Shown one piece after another: positions 8,697 through 16,730 of a stretch of DNA of 64,000 nucleotides. The position numbers and the translations under genes are program-made. The notes beneath the pieces were generated by a model. That model had not been told where the DNA came from. It worked only from the letters and a program-made list of their open reading frames with translations, and did no database searches. This DNA is from Planctomycetota bacterium. Its GTDB lineage: Bacteria; Planctomycetota; Phycisphaerae; Sedimentisphaerales; Anaerohalosphaeraceae. The stretch lies in contig JAKPDO010000019.1 of assembly GCA_029552545.1 (NCBI GenBank), positions 124,001 through 188,000 of the forward strand, in the 5' to 3' direction. The number at the start of each line of letters is the position of its first letter. Positions within the stretch are counted from its first letter, which is position 1.

Positions 8697-9932
8697 TTAT
8701 TTTTTAGCAGCGGATAATCCTGACAAAGCGCCGGTGGACCAGGCAATTTGAAGATTGTATCCGCCGCAGGGGCCGTCTGCATCAATGACTTCGCCGGCGA
8801 AAAAAAGATTTGACTGAAGCCGTGATTCCATTGTTGTTGGGTCGATTTCATTTCGGCTCACCCCGCCCCGCGTAATCGTGGCCTGCTCAAGAGGGGCCGT
8901 TCTCACAATGGTCAAGGGGCAGCTTTTAAGCAGATTCAAGAGGTTTTTTCGCTGCAGACGGCTCATTTGGGACACCAAAACCTTTTCGTTCCCCAGCAAA
9001 AGTGTCTGCATCTGCTGGGCCATCTGGCGGGGCAGAAAGCCGGACAGAATACCCGCCGGTTCTTTCTTGGGATGGGTGGTAAATTCCGCTAAGAGCCGGT
9101 TTTCGAGGACCTGACTGTCCAGTTCCGGAAGCCAATCTATATGGACCGGAACCGGTTTTTCGTTGTGTGAAAGGATATCCGTCAGATGGCGGCTCAGGTC
9201 GAAGACGGCCGGACCGCCGATTCCGTCTGCGGTAAACATCAAAGGCCCTTCTGATTCCCATCGGCGTCCTTCAGCAGCGGCCCGAATCCGAACATTTGGG
9301 ATTCCCAGCCCCTGTAAGCAGCCGGGCCACTTTTCCTCTGTGACCAGCGGACAGAGGGCTGGTTTGGGGGCAATGATGGAATGGCCGAAGTCCGCTGCCA
9401 GACGATATCCATCGCCGGTAGAGCCGGTCATAGGCCAGCTGGCTCCGCCTGTGGCCAAAATGACAGCCCGGCTGAAAATCGTTTCTTTGTTTGTGCGAAT
9501 CTCAAAACTGTGTTGGTTTGCCGTTATATGTTCTGTGTGTCGTCCGTACAAAAACACGACTCCCAGTCCCTGGGCGGCGTCCAGCAGACATTTACACACG
9601 TCAGAGGCCTTATTGCTTACTGGGAAAACGCACCCATCCTTTTCTTCCTGCGTCGGCACATTTCGACTGTGAAAAAAATCCCGAACCTGCTGCGGCGGGA
9701 AGGCATAAAGAGCCGGTTTCAGAAAACGGCCGCAAGAACCGTACGCTCGGACAAAATCATCGATGCTTCCCGTATGGGTCAGATTGCATCGGCCCCGTCC
9801 GGTTTTCAGCAGTTTTCGTCCCGCTGTGGTGTTGCGCTCGACCACCAAAACCTGAGCCCGCCGCTGGGCCGCAAAAATTGCTGCCGTCAGCCCCGCAGGT
9901 CCGGCTCCGATAATGCAGATTTGGGTTTCCAT
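8697..9932 (-). CDS. NAD(P)/FAD-dependent oxidoreductase, HI0933/BaiN family
   Basis: A 411-residue soluble flavoprotein. The N-terminus CIIGAGPAGLTAAIFAAQRR is the FAD-binding Rossmann dinucleotide motif, followed by the family-specific GRKLLKTGRGRCNLTHTG segment. ATGGASWPMTGSTGDGY and a C-terminal GGVSRNEIDPTTMESR ... GEVIDADGPCGGYNLQIAW block complete the HI0933/BaiN signature. Members are widespread and mostly of unknown substrate; one branch reduces bile-acid intermediates. Length is normal for the family. It starts 7 bp after the stop of the GH95 gene on the same strand, so the two are probably co-transcribed. This looks like genome proximity rather than a functional link. Confidence 0.88.
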   Translation of the reverse strand: METQICIIGAGPAGLTAAIFAAQRRAQVLVVERNTTAGRKLLKTGRGRCNLTHTGSIDDFVRAYGSCGRFLKPALYAFPPQQVRDFFHSRNVPTQEEKDGCVFPVSNKASDVCKCLLDAAQGLGVVFLYGRHTEHITANQHSFEIRTNKETIFSRAVILATGGASWPMTGSTGDGYRLAADFGHSIIAPKPALCPLVTEEKWPGCLQGLGIPNVRIRAAAEGRRWESEGPLMFTADGIGGPAVFDLSRHLTDILSHNEKPVPVHIDWLPELDSQVLENRLLAEFTTHPKKEPAGILSGFLPRQMAQQMQTLLLGNEKVLVSQMSRLQRKNLLNLLKSCPLTIVRTAPLEQATITRGGVSRNEIDPTTMESRLQSNLFFAGEVIDADGPCGGYNLQIAWSTGALSGLSAAKK

Positions 9933-9938
9933 TTTCTT

Positions 9939-12677
9939 TTATTCAAAGTCTTCAGGGGTCAGGACAATCGATGCTCCCGCCTGAACTGTTCTGTCAAGTA
10001 TTTTATCTTTGTATCGAATTCGGCAGGCATTGTCTGCTGCCGCGCGGACAACGGCCTTTTCGAGACGGTGCTCTTTCCAGGCAAGGTCAATTTCAAAACC
10101 GCCCCGTGCCCGCAGCCCTTGAATACGTCCTTGCGGCCATTGAGCGGGCAGCGCCGGCAGCAGTTCAATGAGCACCTTTCTGTCCGGCGTGCGGATATGA
10201 GACTGGAGCAGCATCTCCGCAACGGCCGCCGTCCCTCCGAAATTGCCGTCGATCTGAAACGGCGGATGGTTGTCAAAAAGGTTCGGCAGGGTGCTTTTGG
10301 CCAGAAGGGCCTGAAGGTTTTCATAGGCCTTTTGCGGCTCGTGAAGACGCGACCAGAAAAGAATCATCCATGCCCGCGACCAGCCCGTGTGTCCGCCGCC
10401 GTGCGTCAGCCGGTATTCAATCGTTTTCTTTACCGCCTCCGTTATTTCCGGATGGTCGTAAAGGTTGTACTGGCGGCCGGGATGCAGCCCAAACAAATGC
10501 GACATATGCCGATGTCCGGGCTCGGCCTCTTCAAACGGAAGTGCCCATTCCATCAGGCGGCCGTCCGGCCCGATTTGTGTCGGAGCCAGTTTTTCCAGTG
10601 CCGTCTGCACACGCCGGGTGAACTCATCCTGAATGCCGAGAATCTTCGCCGCCTCGAGTGTATTGCTGAATACATCCCAAATAATTTGCTGGCCCATCGA
10701 CGGCCCCATGGACACGGCAATTTTTTCTTTGGTGCTGCTCAGGTAGAGGTTTTCAGGAGAGGTTTCCGGCCCGGCCGTCAAAAGCCCCGTTTGCGGATGC
10801 GGCGTCAGATAGTCCAGATAAAACAGTGCCGCCTCCTTCAGGAGCGGATAGGCACGTTCCCGCAGAAAATCCTTGTCCTGTGTAAAGCGGTAATGCTCCA
10901 TAAAATGCTGACTGGCCCAGCCGCCCCCGTGCGGCCACAGTCCGTACTGTACATTTCCGAACGGGTCTGTGTACAGCCATGCATCGGTCGTAAAAGACGC
11001 ACAGAATCCCCGGGCTCCATAGAGCCGCCGGGCTGTTTGACGCCCGTTCGGCACCAGTCGCTCAACGAATTCCAAAAAGGGAGTATGACATTCGGAAAGA
11101 TTGGTTACCTCCGCAGGCCAGTAATTCATTTGGATGTTGATGTTGATGTGATAATCGCAGTCCCACGGCGCTGCAATCATATCGTTCCAGATGCCCTGCA
11201 GATTGGCGGGCATACAGCCCGGCCGCGACGAGCTGATTAAAAGATACCGGCCGAAATGAAAATACAGGGCTGTCAAACCGGGGTCATCAGCCCCGTCTTT
11301 CACCGCCTGCAGACGGGCATCCGTCGGTTTTTCGGAGCAGTCCGGACCGGTTAAGTCCAGGAGGCACCGCCGGAAAAGACGCTGGTGTTCGGCGATATGC
11401 TCGGCCTTGAGCTGTTCATAGGGTTTTGAGCAGGCGGCCTTAACCTGCTGCCGACAGACCTGCCTGCGGTCCCGCGGCAGCGGTTTGGCAGGGTCTTTCA
11501 GATTGTAGTCTGTGGCCGCCGCCAGATAGAATGTCGCCGAATCAGCATTTTCGATAACCAGCTGATTCTTGTCCGAACGGACGCGTCCTCCTTCCGTCTG
11601 TACTTTCAGCAGACAATGCCACTTGACGCCCTGTTGTCGGCCTTCGTGTTGGGCCTGCCCGTACATCTCAATGGCATCCGGCCCTGCGGCGGCGGTTGTA
11701 AAATCGGCAGGCCTTTCGAGGGCGGCTTTCAGGTTTAATTTGCCGGGCTTGTCGCCGACTACTCGAATCACCAGGATATTGTCTGCAGGCGACGAAAAGA
11801 CCTCTCGAGTATAATGGACCCCTTCGTAAACAAAGCGGGTTGTCGCAATGGCGGTGTCCAGGCACAGTTGACGACGATAGTCCTCCACCGGTATTTGCTG
11901 CTGCTGAACCAGCCGCACTTGCCCGGCCATGTGACCGTGACCGGAATAATTGGTGACGGACACAGCCAGAACATTGGGACCTTCCCGAAGCAAACGGCTT
12001 GCGTTAAATGCATAGGGTCTGTTCCAGATAGCGGTACGTCCCAGTTCTTTTCCGTTCAGATAGATGATTCCCCTGTCATTAATCGGCTGAAATTCCAGAC
12101 GAGCCAGCCCTTTTTCGATTTGTTGAGCCGTCAGGTTGAACCGAGTGCGGAAAACCACGGTTTTTTCAGGCGGTACGTCCAGGGAGAGGGCCGACGGCCA
12201 GCCGTTGTCATCGAACGTTTCCGCCAATTGAGAAGTGTCAACCCCGGTCAGTTCCGGTCCGCGCTTCCAGCCCTGAATAGACAGAGGAGATACTGTCGGC
12301 TGCTCTCCAGTTTCCATCCGAAGATAGAGGTCTCCGAGTGTCTGATAACTTCGAGGCTCAATGGGCCGGCCCATTACGGCTTGAATTGTCTGCTGAGCTT
12401 CGGCGTATTTGCCTTCAAACCAGAGGGCACGGCTTTTTTCAACCGCTTCCCGAAAGCCCTCTTTGGCCTGAGGCACCGGAGGACCCGCCCAGACTGTTTC
12501 TTCGTTGAGCTGAATCCGTTCTTCAACCGTGCCGCCGAAGACCATTGCCCCCAGACGGCCGTTTCCCACCGGCAGGGCTTCCGTCCATTCCTCCGCGGGC
12601 TGGGAATACCAGAGTGTGAATTCCTCCGCCGAAACTGTTGAGCTGATACAAGCCAGCAGAACAAAAAGTGTTTTCAT
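9939..12677 (-). CDS. GH95 family alpha-L-fucosidase
   Basis: A 912-residue secreted glycosidase with a signal peptide (MKTLFVLLACISSTVSA). The opening LWYSQPAEEWTEALPVGNGR and LNEETVWAGPP is the GH95 N-terminal beta-sandwich signature. The (alpha/alpha)6 core carries HININIQMNYWPAEVTNLSE, HRHMSHLFGLHPG and PFQIDGNFGGTAA, where GH95 enzymes have their catalytic Asn and Asp residues. Unusually, a jelly-roll insert (about residues 125-255) follows the first conserved block. The start is ATG 12677. The in-frame ATG at 12692 reads ATGAGGAGG and overlaps the ribosome-binding site of the second ATG, so it is rejected. GH95 enzymes remove alpha-1,2-fucose; some act on L-galactose. It is divergent from an aldolase gene. 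Confidence 0.92.
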   Translation of the reverse strand: MKTLFVLLACISSTVSAEEFTLWYSQPAEEWTEALPVGNGRLGAMVFGGTVEERIQLNEETVWAGPPVPQAKEGFREAVEKSRALWFEGKYAEAQQTIQAVMGRPIEPRSYQTLGDLYLRMETGEQPTVSPLSIQGWKRGPELTGVDTSQLAETFDDNGWPSALSLDVPPEKTVVFRTRFNLTAQQIEKGLARLEFQPINDRGIIYLNGKELGRTAIWNRPYAFNASRLLREGPNVLAVSVTNYSGHGHMAGQVRLVQQQQIPVEDYRRQLCLDTAIATTRFVYEGVHYTREVFSSPADNILVIRVVGDKPGKLNLKAALERPADFTTAAAGPDAIEMYGQAQHEGRQQGVKWHCLLKVQTEGGRVRSDKNQLVIENADSATFYLAAATDYNLKDPAKPLPRDRRQVCRQQVKAACSKPYEQLKAEHIAEHQRLFRRCLLDLTGPDCSEKPTDARLQAVKDGADDPGLTALYFHFGRYLLISSSRPGCMPANLQGIWNDMIAAPWDCDYHININIQMNYWPAEVTNLSECHTPFLEFVERLVPNGRQTARRLYGARGFCASFTTDAWLYTDPFGNVQYGLWPHGGGWASQHFMEHYRFTQDKDFLRERAYPLLKEAALFYLDYLTPHPQTGLLTAGPETSPENLYLSSTKEKIAVSMGPSMGQQIIWDVFSNTLEAAKILGIQDEFTRRVQTALEKLAPTQIGPDGRLMEWALPFEEAEPGHRHMSHLFGLHPGRQYNLYDHPEITEAVKKTIEYRLTHGGGHTGWSRAWMILFWSRLHEPQKAYENLQALLAKSTLPNLFDNHPPFQIDGNFGGTAAVAEMLLQSHIRTPDRKVLIELLPALPAQWPQGRIQGLRARGGFEIDLAWKEHRLEKAVVRAAADNACRIRYKDKILDRTVQAGASIVLTPEDFE

Positions 12678-12759
12678 GAAAAACCTCCTCATTACTGTTT
12701 CCCCGACAAAGCAACGAATCCATCGTACCCGCTGTGGACGAGTCTTTCAAGAAAACATC

Positions 12760-12787
12760 TTTTCAAAATGGACTTGCCGGGTATAAT
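12760..12787 (+). promoter_or_regulatory. Candidate promoter for the aldolase gene
   Basis: TTTTCA (12760-12765), a 16-base spacer and a perfect TATAAT (12782-12787) lie about 50 bases before ATG 12839. The position supports 12839 rather than the upstream in-frame codon at 12734, which would lie outside the transcript. Confidence 0.5.
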
Positions 12788-12838
12788 ATTCCTATCGGTA
12801 CAGACAAAAGAGAGAGGTTGCAGATAAAGAGGTTGTCC

Positions 12839-13516
12839 ATGGCTCGGCATTCGCGTCTTGAAGTTCTTGGTGTGATGAAGGAAATCGGTTTGGTACCCGT
12901 TTTTTATCAGGCGGATGCAAAAATCGCGGTTCAGGTTGCTCAGGCCTGTGCGGAAGGCGGGGCTCGCTGTATAGAGTTTACCAATCGCGGCGATCGGGCC
13001 GTGCGGGTTTTTGAGGAGTTAACCCGCTGGCGGGATGAGCAGAAACCGGAGGTCATTCTGGGTGTCGGCTCTGTTGTAGATGCCCCCACGGCGGCCCTGT
13101 ATATCGCAGCCGGCGCGGATTTTGTTGTCGGGCCGCTGCTCGATGAGGATACGGCCAAACTGTGCAACAGCCGCAAAATCCCCTATATGCCCGGCTGCGG
13201 CTCCGTCACGGAGATTCACCGGGCCCATCAGTTGGGTGTGGAAATCTGCAAAATCTTCCCGGGCGGGCAGGTCGGCGGGCCTGAATTCGTCAAGGCCGTT
13301 CGCGGCCCCTGTCCCTGGGCGGAATTGATGCCTACCGGCGGGGTCTCTCCAACCCGGGAAAGTCTGTCCGCCTGGTTCAATGCCGGAACCGCCTGTGTGG
13401 GAATTGGGTCCAACCTCATCACCAAAGCCCTCATTGATGCCAAAGATTTTGCCGGCATTACAAAGGCCGTTCGTCAGACCCTTGACATGGTTCGGGAAGT
13501 CCGCCGCAAAGCGTAG
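12839..13516 (+). CDS. KDPG/KHG-type 2-keto-3-deoxy sugar aldolase
   Basis: A 225-residue TIM-barrel aldolase of the Eda family, which cleaves 2-keto-3-deoxy-6-phosphogluconate or 4-hydroxy-2-oxoglutarate to pyruvate plus an aldehyde. The catalytic Glu context (GGARCIEFTNRG) is present, as are the phosphate-binding MPTGGVSP and the Schiff-base Lys138 in EICKIFPGGQVGGP. The usual PVIR near the N-terminus reads PVFYQ, so the conserved Arg is replaced; this may shift substrate preference. ATG 12839 has AGAGG upstream and gives the normal family length. The neighbouring GH95 fucosidase suggests a role with a deoxy-sugar acid, but that is inference. Its 3' end overlaps the convergent glycosidase gene by 59 bp. 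Confidence 0.85.
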   Translation: MARHSRLEVLGVMKEIGLVPVFYQADAKIAVQVAQACAEGGARCIEFTNRGDRAVRVFEELTRWRDEQKPEVILGVGSVVDAPTAALYIAAGADFVVGPLLDEDTAKLCNSRKIPYMPGCGSVTEIHRAHQLGVEICKIFPGGQVGGPEFVKAVRGPCPWAELMPTGGVSPTRESLSAWFNAGTACVGIGSNLITKALIDAKDFAGITKAVRQTLDMVREVRRKA

Positions 13517-15605
13517 GGAATGAAAATCGGTATGTTCTTCCAATAGGAAGGTGCTCACGCTCCCCATCCGTCTGCACCCAGTAGTGTTTTCCGTCTGGGT
13601 CAATCTGAATGCGGAAAACCCGTCCTCGGATGCGCAGGTTCTCGATTCCCATCCCCGCTGTGTACGGATGTCTGACAGGACAGATGGATAATGTATCTCC
13701 CTCCATCCGGATTCCGAAAAGCCCCCAGACGACGGTTTGAGCTCCCGCAAGGGCGGCAATGACATTTGCCCGTCCGTCGCGTCGATAATCCCGGCTGTCG
13801 GCCCGAACGGCCTGCGGGATATACGGAAACGCATTCCACCATAGAATTCTCTGTAAAACGTCGATGCCTTTGCGGGTAAATCCGGCTGACAGCAAATCTG
13901 CCGCCAGTTCCGGTGCATCGCCGGCGTACACACCGGGGCCGCCCCAATCAATGTCCGTTGGGTCATACCCCTTATCCATCTTGGATAACGAATGGACTCC
14001 CCATTGGGACAAAAATTCGTTTTCATTCAGCCGCTGAACAATTGCCTCGGCCTGTCTGCCTCGAACGAGGTCGGCCCGCAGCAGGTCGAAAATCTGGATC
14101 GAATAGCAGGTCTGCGGCTTCCGGTTCGAATCCAGCGAAACAAACCACTGATCCGTTTTATCCCAAAGGGTGTCCAGGATTACGGACTGGAGCTGTTGAG
14201 TCCGAACGGAAAAGTCAATTGGGGATTCTTTTCCGGCCCATCGATAGATCTGTTTCATGATTTGATAGTTTAGAATCCGTTCAAAGTTCGGGCTGGGTGT
14301 ATAGTGCTGATAGGCCTGTGTGCGGCGCAGTTCCAGCAGGTTTTCATTTGTCCCGTAGTCAATCAGCACCGGCGGCTGTGTCAAGTCTTCTTTTTCGAAC
14401 ACATATTCCAGGAAGACATCCAGCAGGGGGCGGCCCCGAATCGTTTCCTGCAGAATGGACGCATCGCCCGTCAGGGCGATATAATCGTGCATCAGCAGGG
14501 CCATGCTGTAATAGTTATAACTGTAGCCGACACCGATTCCTTCTCCCGTCAGGGGATGCAGGGCGTAATGCTGACTGTAATCGGCCTTCAGCGAAGCGAG
14601 CAAAAGCGCTCGAAGTGCTTGCGGGTCAGCCGTTGCAAAGAATTTGCTCAGATAGGCATCTCCCCATAGATAGTTGCAAACCGCTCCTCCATCGAGACCG
14701 GACTCCGCATACCACGGGTTCAGAATAAAATCCTCCAGTTCCCAGCGGGTGGTTAGAAAGGTCAGCAGACATCGCTGATAAAACTTTTGAAGGGCTTGGT
14801 TATCCGTAATTAAAACAGGCAGACGGCTTCGAAGGGTGCTGACTTTCTCGCTCCAGGTTTGGTATGCCTGTTCGATTTCCTTCTCAATTTGGTCAAGGAG
14901 CGAACAGGCCGATTGTCGGGTTGTGTTCGGCTGCCCGAGGACAAAGACTGCGGTGATTTGGCAGGAGCCGCCGGGCGCTATTTCCAGAGGAAATACCGGC
15001 CGGTTGTCTGCAAACCGGCTTGGAGCAGGGCGGAATACGGCGGAAAGTTCCGCCTCGGCTGCACTCAAAATCAGGGTGCTGTCTGAGACGGATAACGTTG
15101 TATCCGGCCTGCCGGCGGGAGGGACCCATCCCCAGTCCCGGCTGAATCCGATTTGGCCCGACAGCTCAAATGAAAGGATGGCTTGAATGGGACGACCGGC
15201 TTTGTTTTCAAGAGAAAGCAGAAAGGCAAAAGCCCGTTTCCGGCTCAAAGGGACAACCTGTCCTGAAATATCCAGTCCGTCTGCAGTTCGCCCTTTTAGA
15301 ACGGTTGCCGCCGGATACCAGATATAGGTTTCGGCAGGAATAGGGTGTCCCTGAAGCATCCAGGTTCCGCAGATTGGATTGCCGACAAAAGGGGGAGAAA
15401 AACAATTGCCAAAACCTATTTGCTTCGTATCGGGCTGGATACTGATAGACCCGCTGAAGTTATAGAGATGACGTCCTTCCAAAATCATGGCATCGGAAGA
15501 GACAGCGAATTCTTCCAGCCGCAGATTTTTCGGCAAAAGACCTTCTGCGGCCTTTCCGGCTGCATTCCCTGCCAGAACCGCGAGAATCAGCAAGAACCGT
15601 TTCAT
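13458..15605 (-). CDS. Secreted six-hairpin glycoside hydrolase, MGH1-like
   Basis: A 715-residue exported enzyme with a signal peptide (MKRFLLILAVLAGNAAG). After an N-terminal beta-sandwich (about 30-240) comes an (alpha/alpha)6 barrel with AESGLDGGAVCNYLWGDAY, GYSYNYYSMALLMHDYIAL and WGGPGVYAGDAPELAADLL. A C-terminal beta domain ends around TLSICPVRHPYTAGMG. This layout resembles the MGH1-like and GH63/GH37-related clan G/L enzymes; I cannot name a GH family with certainty. The last 23 residues come from DNA that also encodes the aldolase C-terminus on the other strand. ATG 15605 has only a weak ribosome-binding site and lies 28 bases past a strong terminator hairpin. Confidence 0.72.
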   Translation of the reverse strand: MKRFLLILAVLAGNAAGKAAEGLLPKNLRLEEFAVSSDAMILEGRHLYNFSGSISIQPDTKQIGFGNCFSPPFVGNPICGTWMLQGHPIPAETYIWYPAATVLKGRTADGLDISGQVVPLSRKRAFAFLLSLENKAGRPIQAILSFELSGQIGFSRDWGWVPPAGRPDTTLSVSDSTLILSAAEAELSAVFRPAPSRFADNRPVFPLEIAPGGSCQITAVFVLGQPNTTRQSACSLLDQIEKEIEQAYQTWSEKVSTLRSRLPVLITDNQALQKFYQRCLLTFLTTRWELEDFILNPWYAESGLDGGAVCNYLWGDAYLSKFFATADPQALRALLLASLKADYSQHYALHPLTGEGIGVGYSYNYYSMALLMHDYIALTGDASILQETIRGRPLLDVFLEYVFEKEDLTQPPVLIDYGTNENLLELRRTQAYQHYTPSPNFERILNYQIMKQIYRWAGKESPIDFSVRTQQLQSVILDTLWDKTDQWFVSLDSNRKPQTCYSIQIFDLLRADLVRGRQAEAIVQRLNENEFLSQWGVHSLSKMDKGYDPTDIDWGGPGVYAGDAPELAADLLSAGFTRKGIDVLQRILWWNAFPYIPQAVRADSRDYRRDGRANVIAALAGAQTVVWGLFGIRMEGDTLSICPVRHPYTAGMGIENLRIRGRVFRIQIDPDGKHYWVQTDGEREHLPIGRTYRFSFPTLCGGLPEPCQGSDERPL

Positions 15606-15632
15606 AATTCTTTATTGTAAAAAGTGAGGGCA

Positions 15633-15670
15633 TAAAAAAACAGGAAAAGAATCCGATTCTTTTCCTGTTT
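15633..15670 (-). terminator. Strong terminator (minus strand) after the LamG PEP-CTERM gene
   Basis: A perfect 15-bp stem (15638-15652 with 15656-15670) with a 3-base loop is followed on the minus strand by a run of seven T. It lies just after the PEP-CTERM gene and only 28 bases before the next minus-strand start. Confidence 0.88.
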
Positions 15671-15723
15671 CCAATGTGTTCGTAAAAAGAAGAGTCCGTT
15701 CTTCTTTTGAGAGTGGTCAGCCC

Positions 15724-16578
15724 TTATTTCCGGCTGCGCCGCAGGGCCAGCAGTCCGCCGAGCGTCAGCAGACTCATCGTGGCCGGTTCAGGAACCAGCC
15801 GCAGCGGTGTCGGCATCGAAGCGCCGCCGATCCAGCCGCCCATATTGGCGATTTCCGTGCTGGACAACGCGCGATTCCAGGTGGCGATGGTCGAGCAGTA
15901 ACCCCATTTCTGGTTGCCCCAGTTCCAGTCACCGGCAAAGAGGTGGAACCGGTCGGTGTACAAAGAATAGCGGCCGTCAACGCCCAGACCGGGTGCATCC
16001 AGGAACAGCGTTCCGTCCAAATACACGCGGAAGAAACTGGCGTTGTCAGCGGCGATTACGACGCGGTGCCAGTTTGTGGCGTTGAAAGTCTGAGTGGACC
16101 AGCCGGCTGCATCATGGCCGACCTGATACACTCCCGCACTGACTTCCTTGAAAAAGAGTTCCGCTTCACTTCCAATCGGGTCCCAGGCGGTCTGGAACAA
16201 ACTGTTCAGGCCGCCGGCCTGAGTCTGCTGGTAATCGAAAGCAATGGTATATTGGTTGACATAGCTGCCGCCGCCGTTGGCCGTGAAGGCGGGATTCACT
16301 GTGATGTATTTGTCAGCGCTCCAGATTTGAACCTGCAGGTTGCCGCTGTAAGCAGTGGGATTGGCTTGCGTTCCGATTTCAATCCAGGGCCCCACAACAC
16401 TGTGGTTGCCTACGGTTCCGCCCAGCGGCTGTCCGACAACCCCCGTCTGCCAGTTGGCTCCCCCTTGGAATGTCCACAGGCCGGTCAGGCCGACGGGAGA
16501 GACATCGCCGATTGCAGCAAAGGTCGCTGAAACCGCCGCCAAAACCAGAACACATCCAAACAATACTTGCTTTTTCAT
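15724..16578 (-). CDS. LamG-like PEP-CTERM protein
   Basis: A 284-residue secreted protein: signal peptide (MKKQVLFGCVLVLAAVSATF), a concanavalin-A-like/LamG beta-jelly-roll (about residues 30-250), and a C-terminal PEP-CTERM signal VPEPATMSLLTLGGLLALRR. The LamG core is recognised by NQYTIAFDYQQTQAGG, WHRVVIAADNASFFRVYLDG and a final WNRALSSTEIANMGG strand. It should be surface-displayed and probably binds glycans. ATG 16578 is chosen for the GGAGG just upstream; the frame extends further 5' but without a binding site. It lies downstream of the LamG/dockerin gene on the same strand, 152 bp away. No promoter is evident in that gap. Confidence 0.85.
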   Translation of the reverse strand: MKKQVLFGCVLVLAAVSATFAAIGDVSPVGLTGLWTFQGGANWQTGVVGQPLGGTVGNHSVVGPWIEIGTQANPTAYSGNLQVQIWSADKYITVNPAFTANGGGSYVNQYTIAFDYQQTQAGGLNSLFQTAWDPIGSEAELFFKEVSAGVYQVGHDAAGWSTQTFNATNWHRVVIAADNASFFRVYLDGTLFLDAPGLGVDGRYSLYTDRFHLFAGDWNWGNQKWGYCSTIATWNRALSSTEIANMGGWIGGASMPTPLRLVPEPATMSLLTLGGLLALRRSRK

Positions 16579-16730
16579 CGTCTTTCCTCCACTCAAATAA
16601 GGTTCATTTGCTTTCTCATTTCCGCTGTCGGAAACGTTCTTGTTTTTGTTATCGGTTCGTCCGGCTGCTTTTTCACACACTCCACACGAAGGCATTCCTG
16701 CTGTGCCGGACCGTTTTCAGCTTGTTTTTG

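Noticed and set aside
9381..11240. Long open frame (619 codons) on the plus strand
   Set aside because: It is antisense to the GH95 gene, whose product has clear family motifs, and its own translation shows no domain or normal composition.
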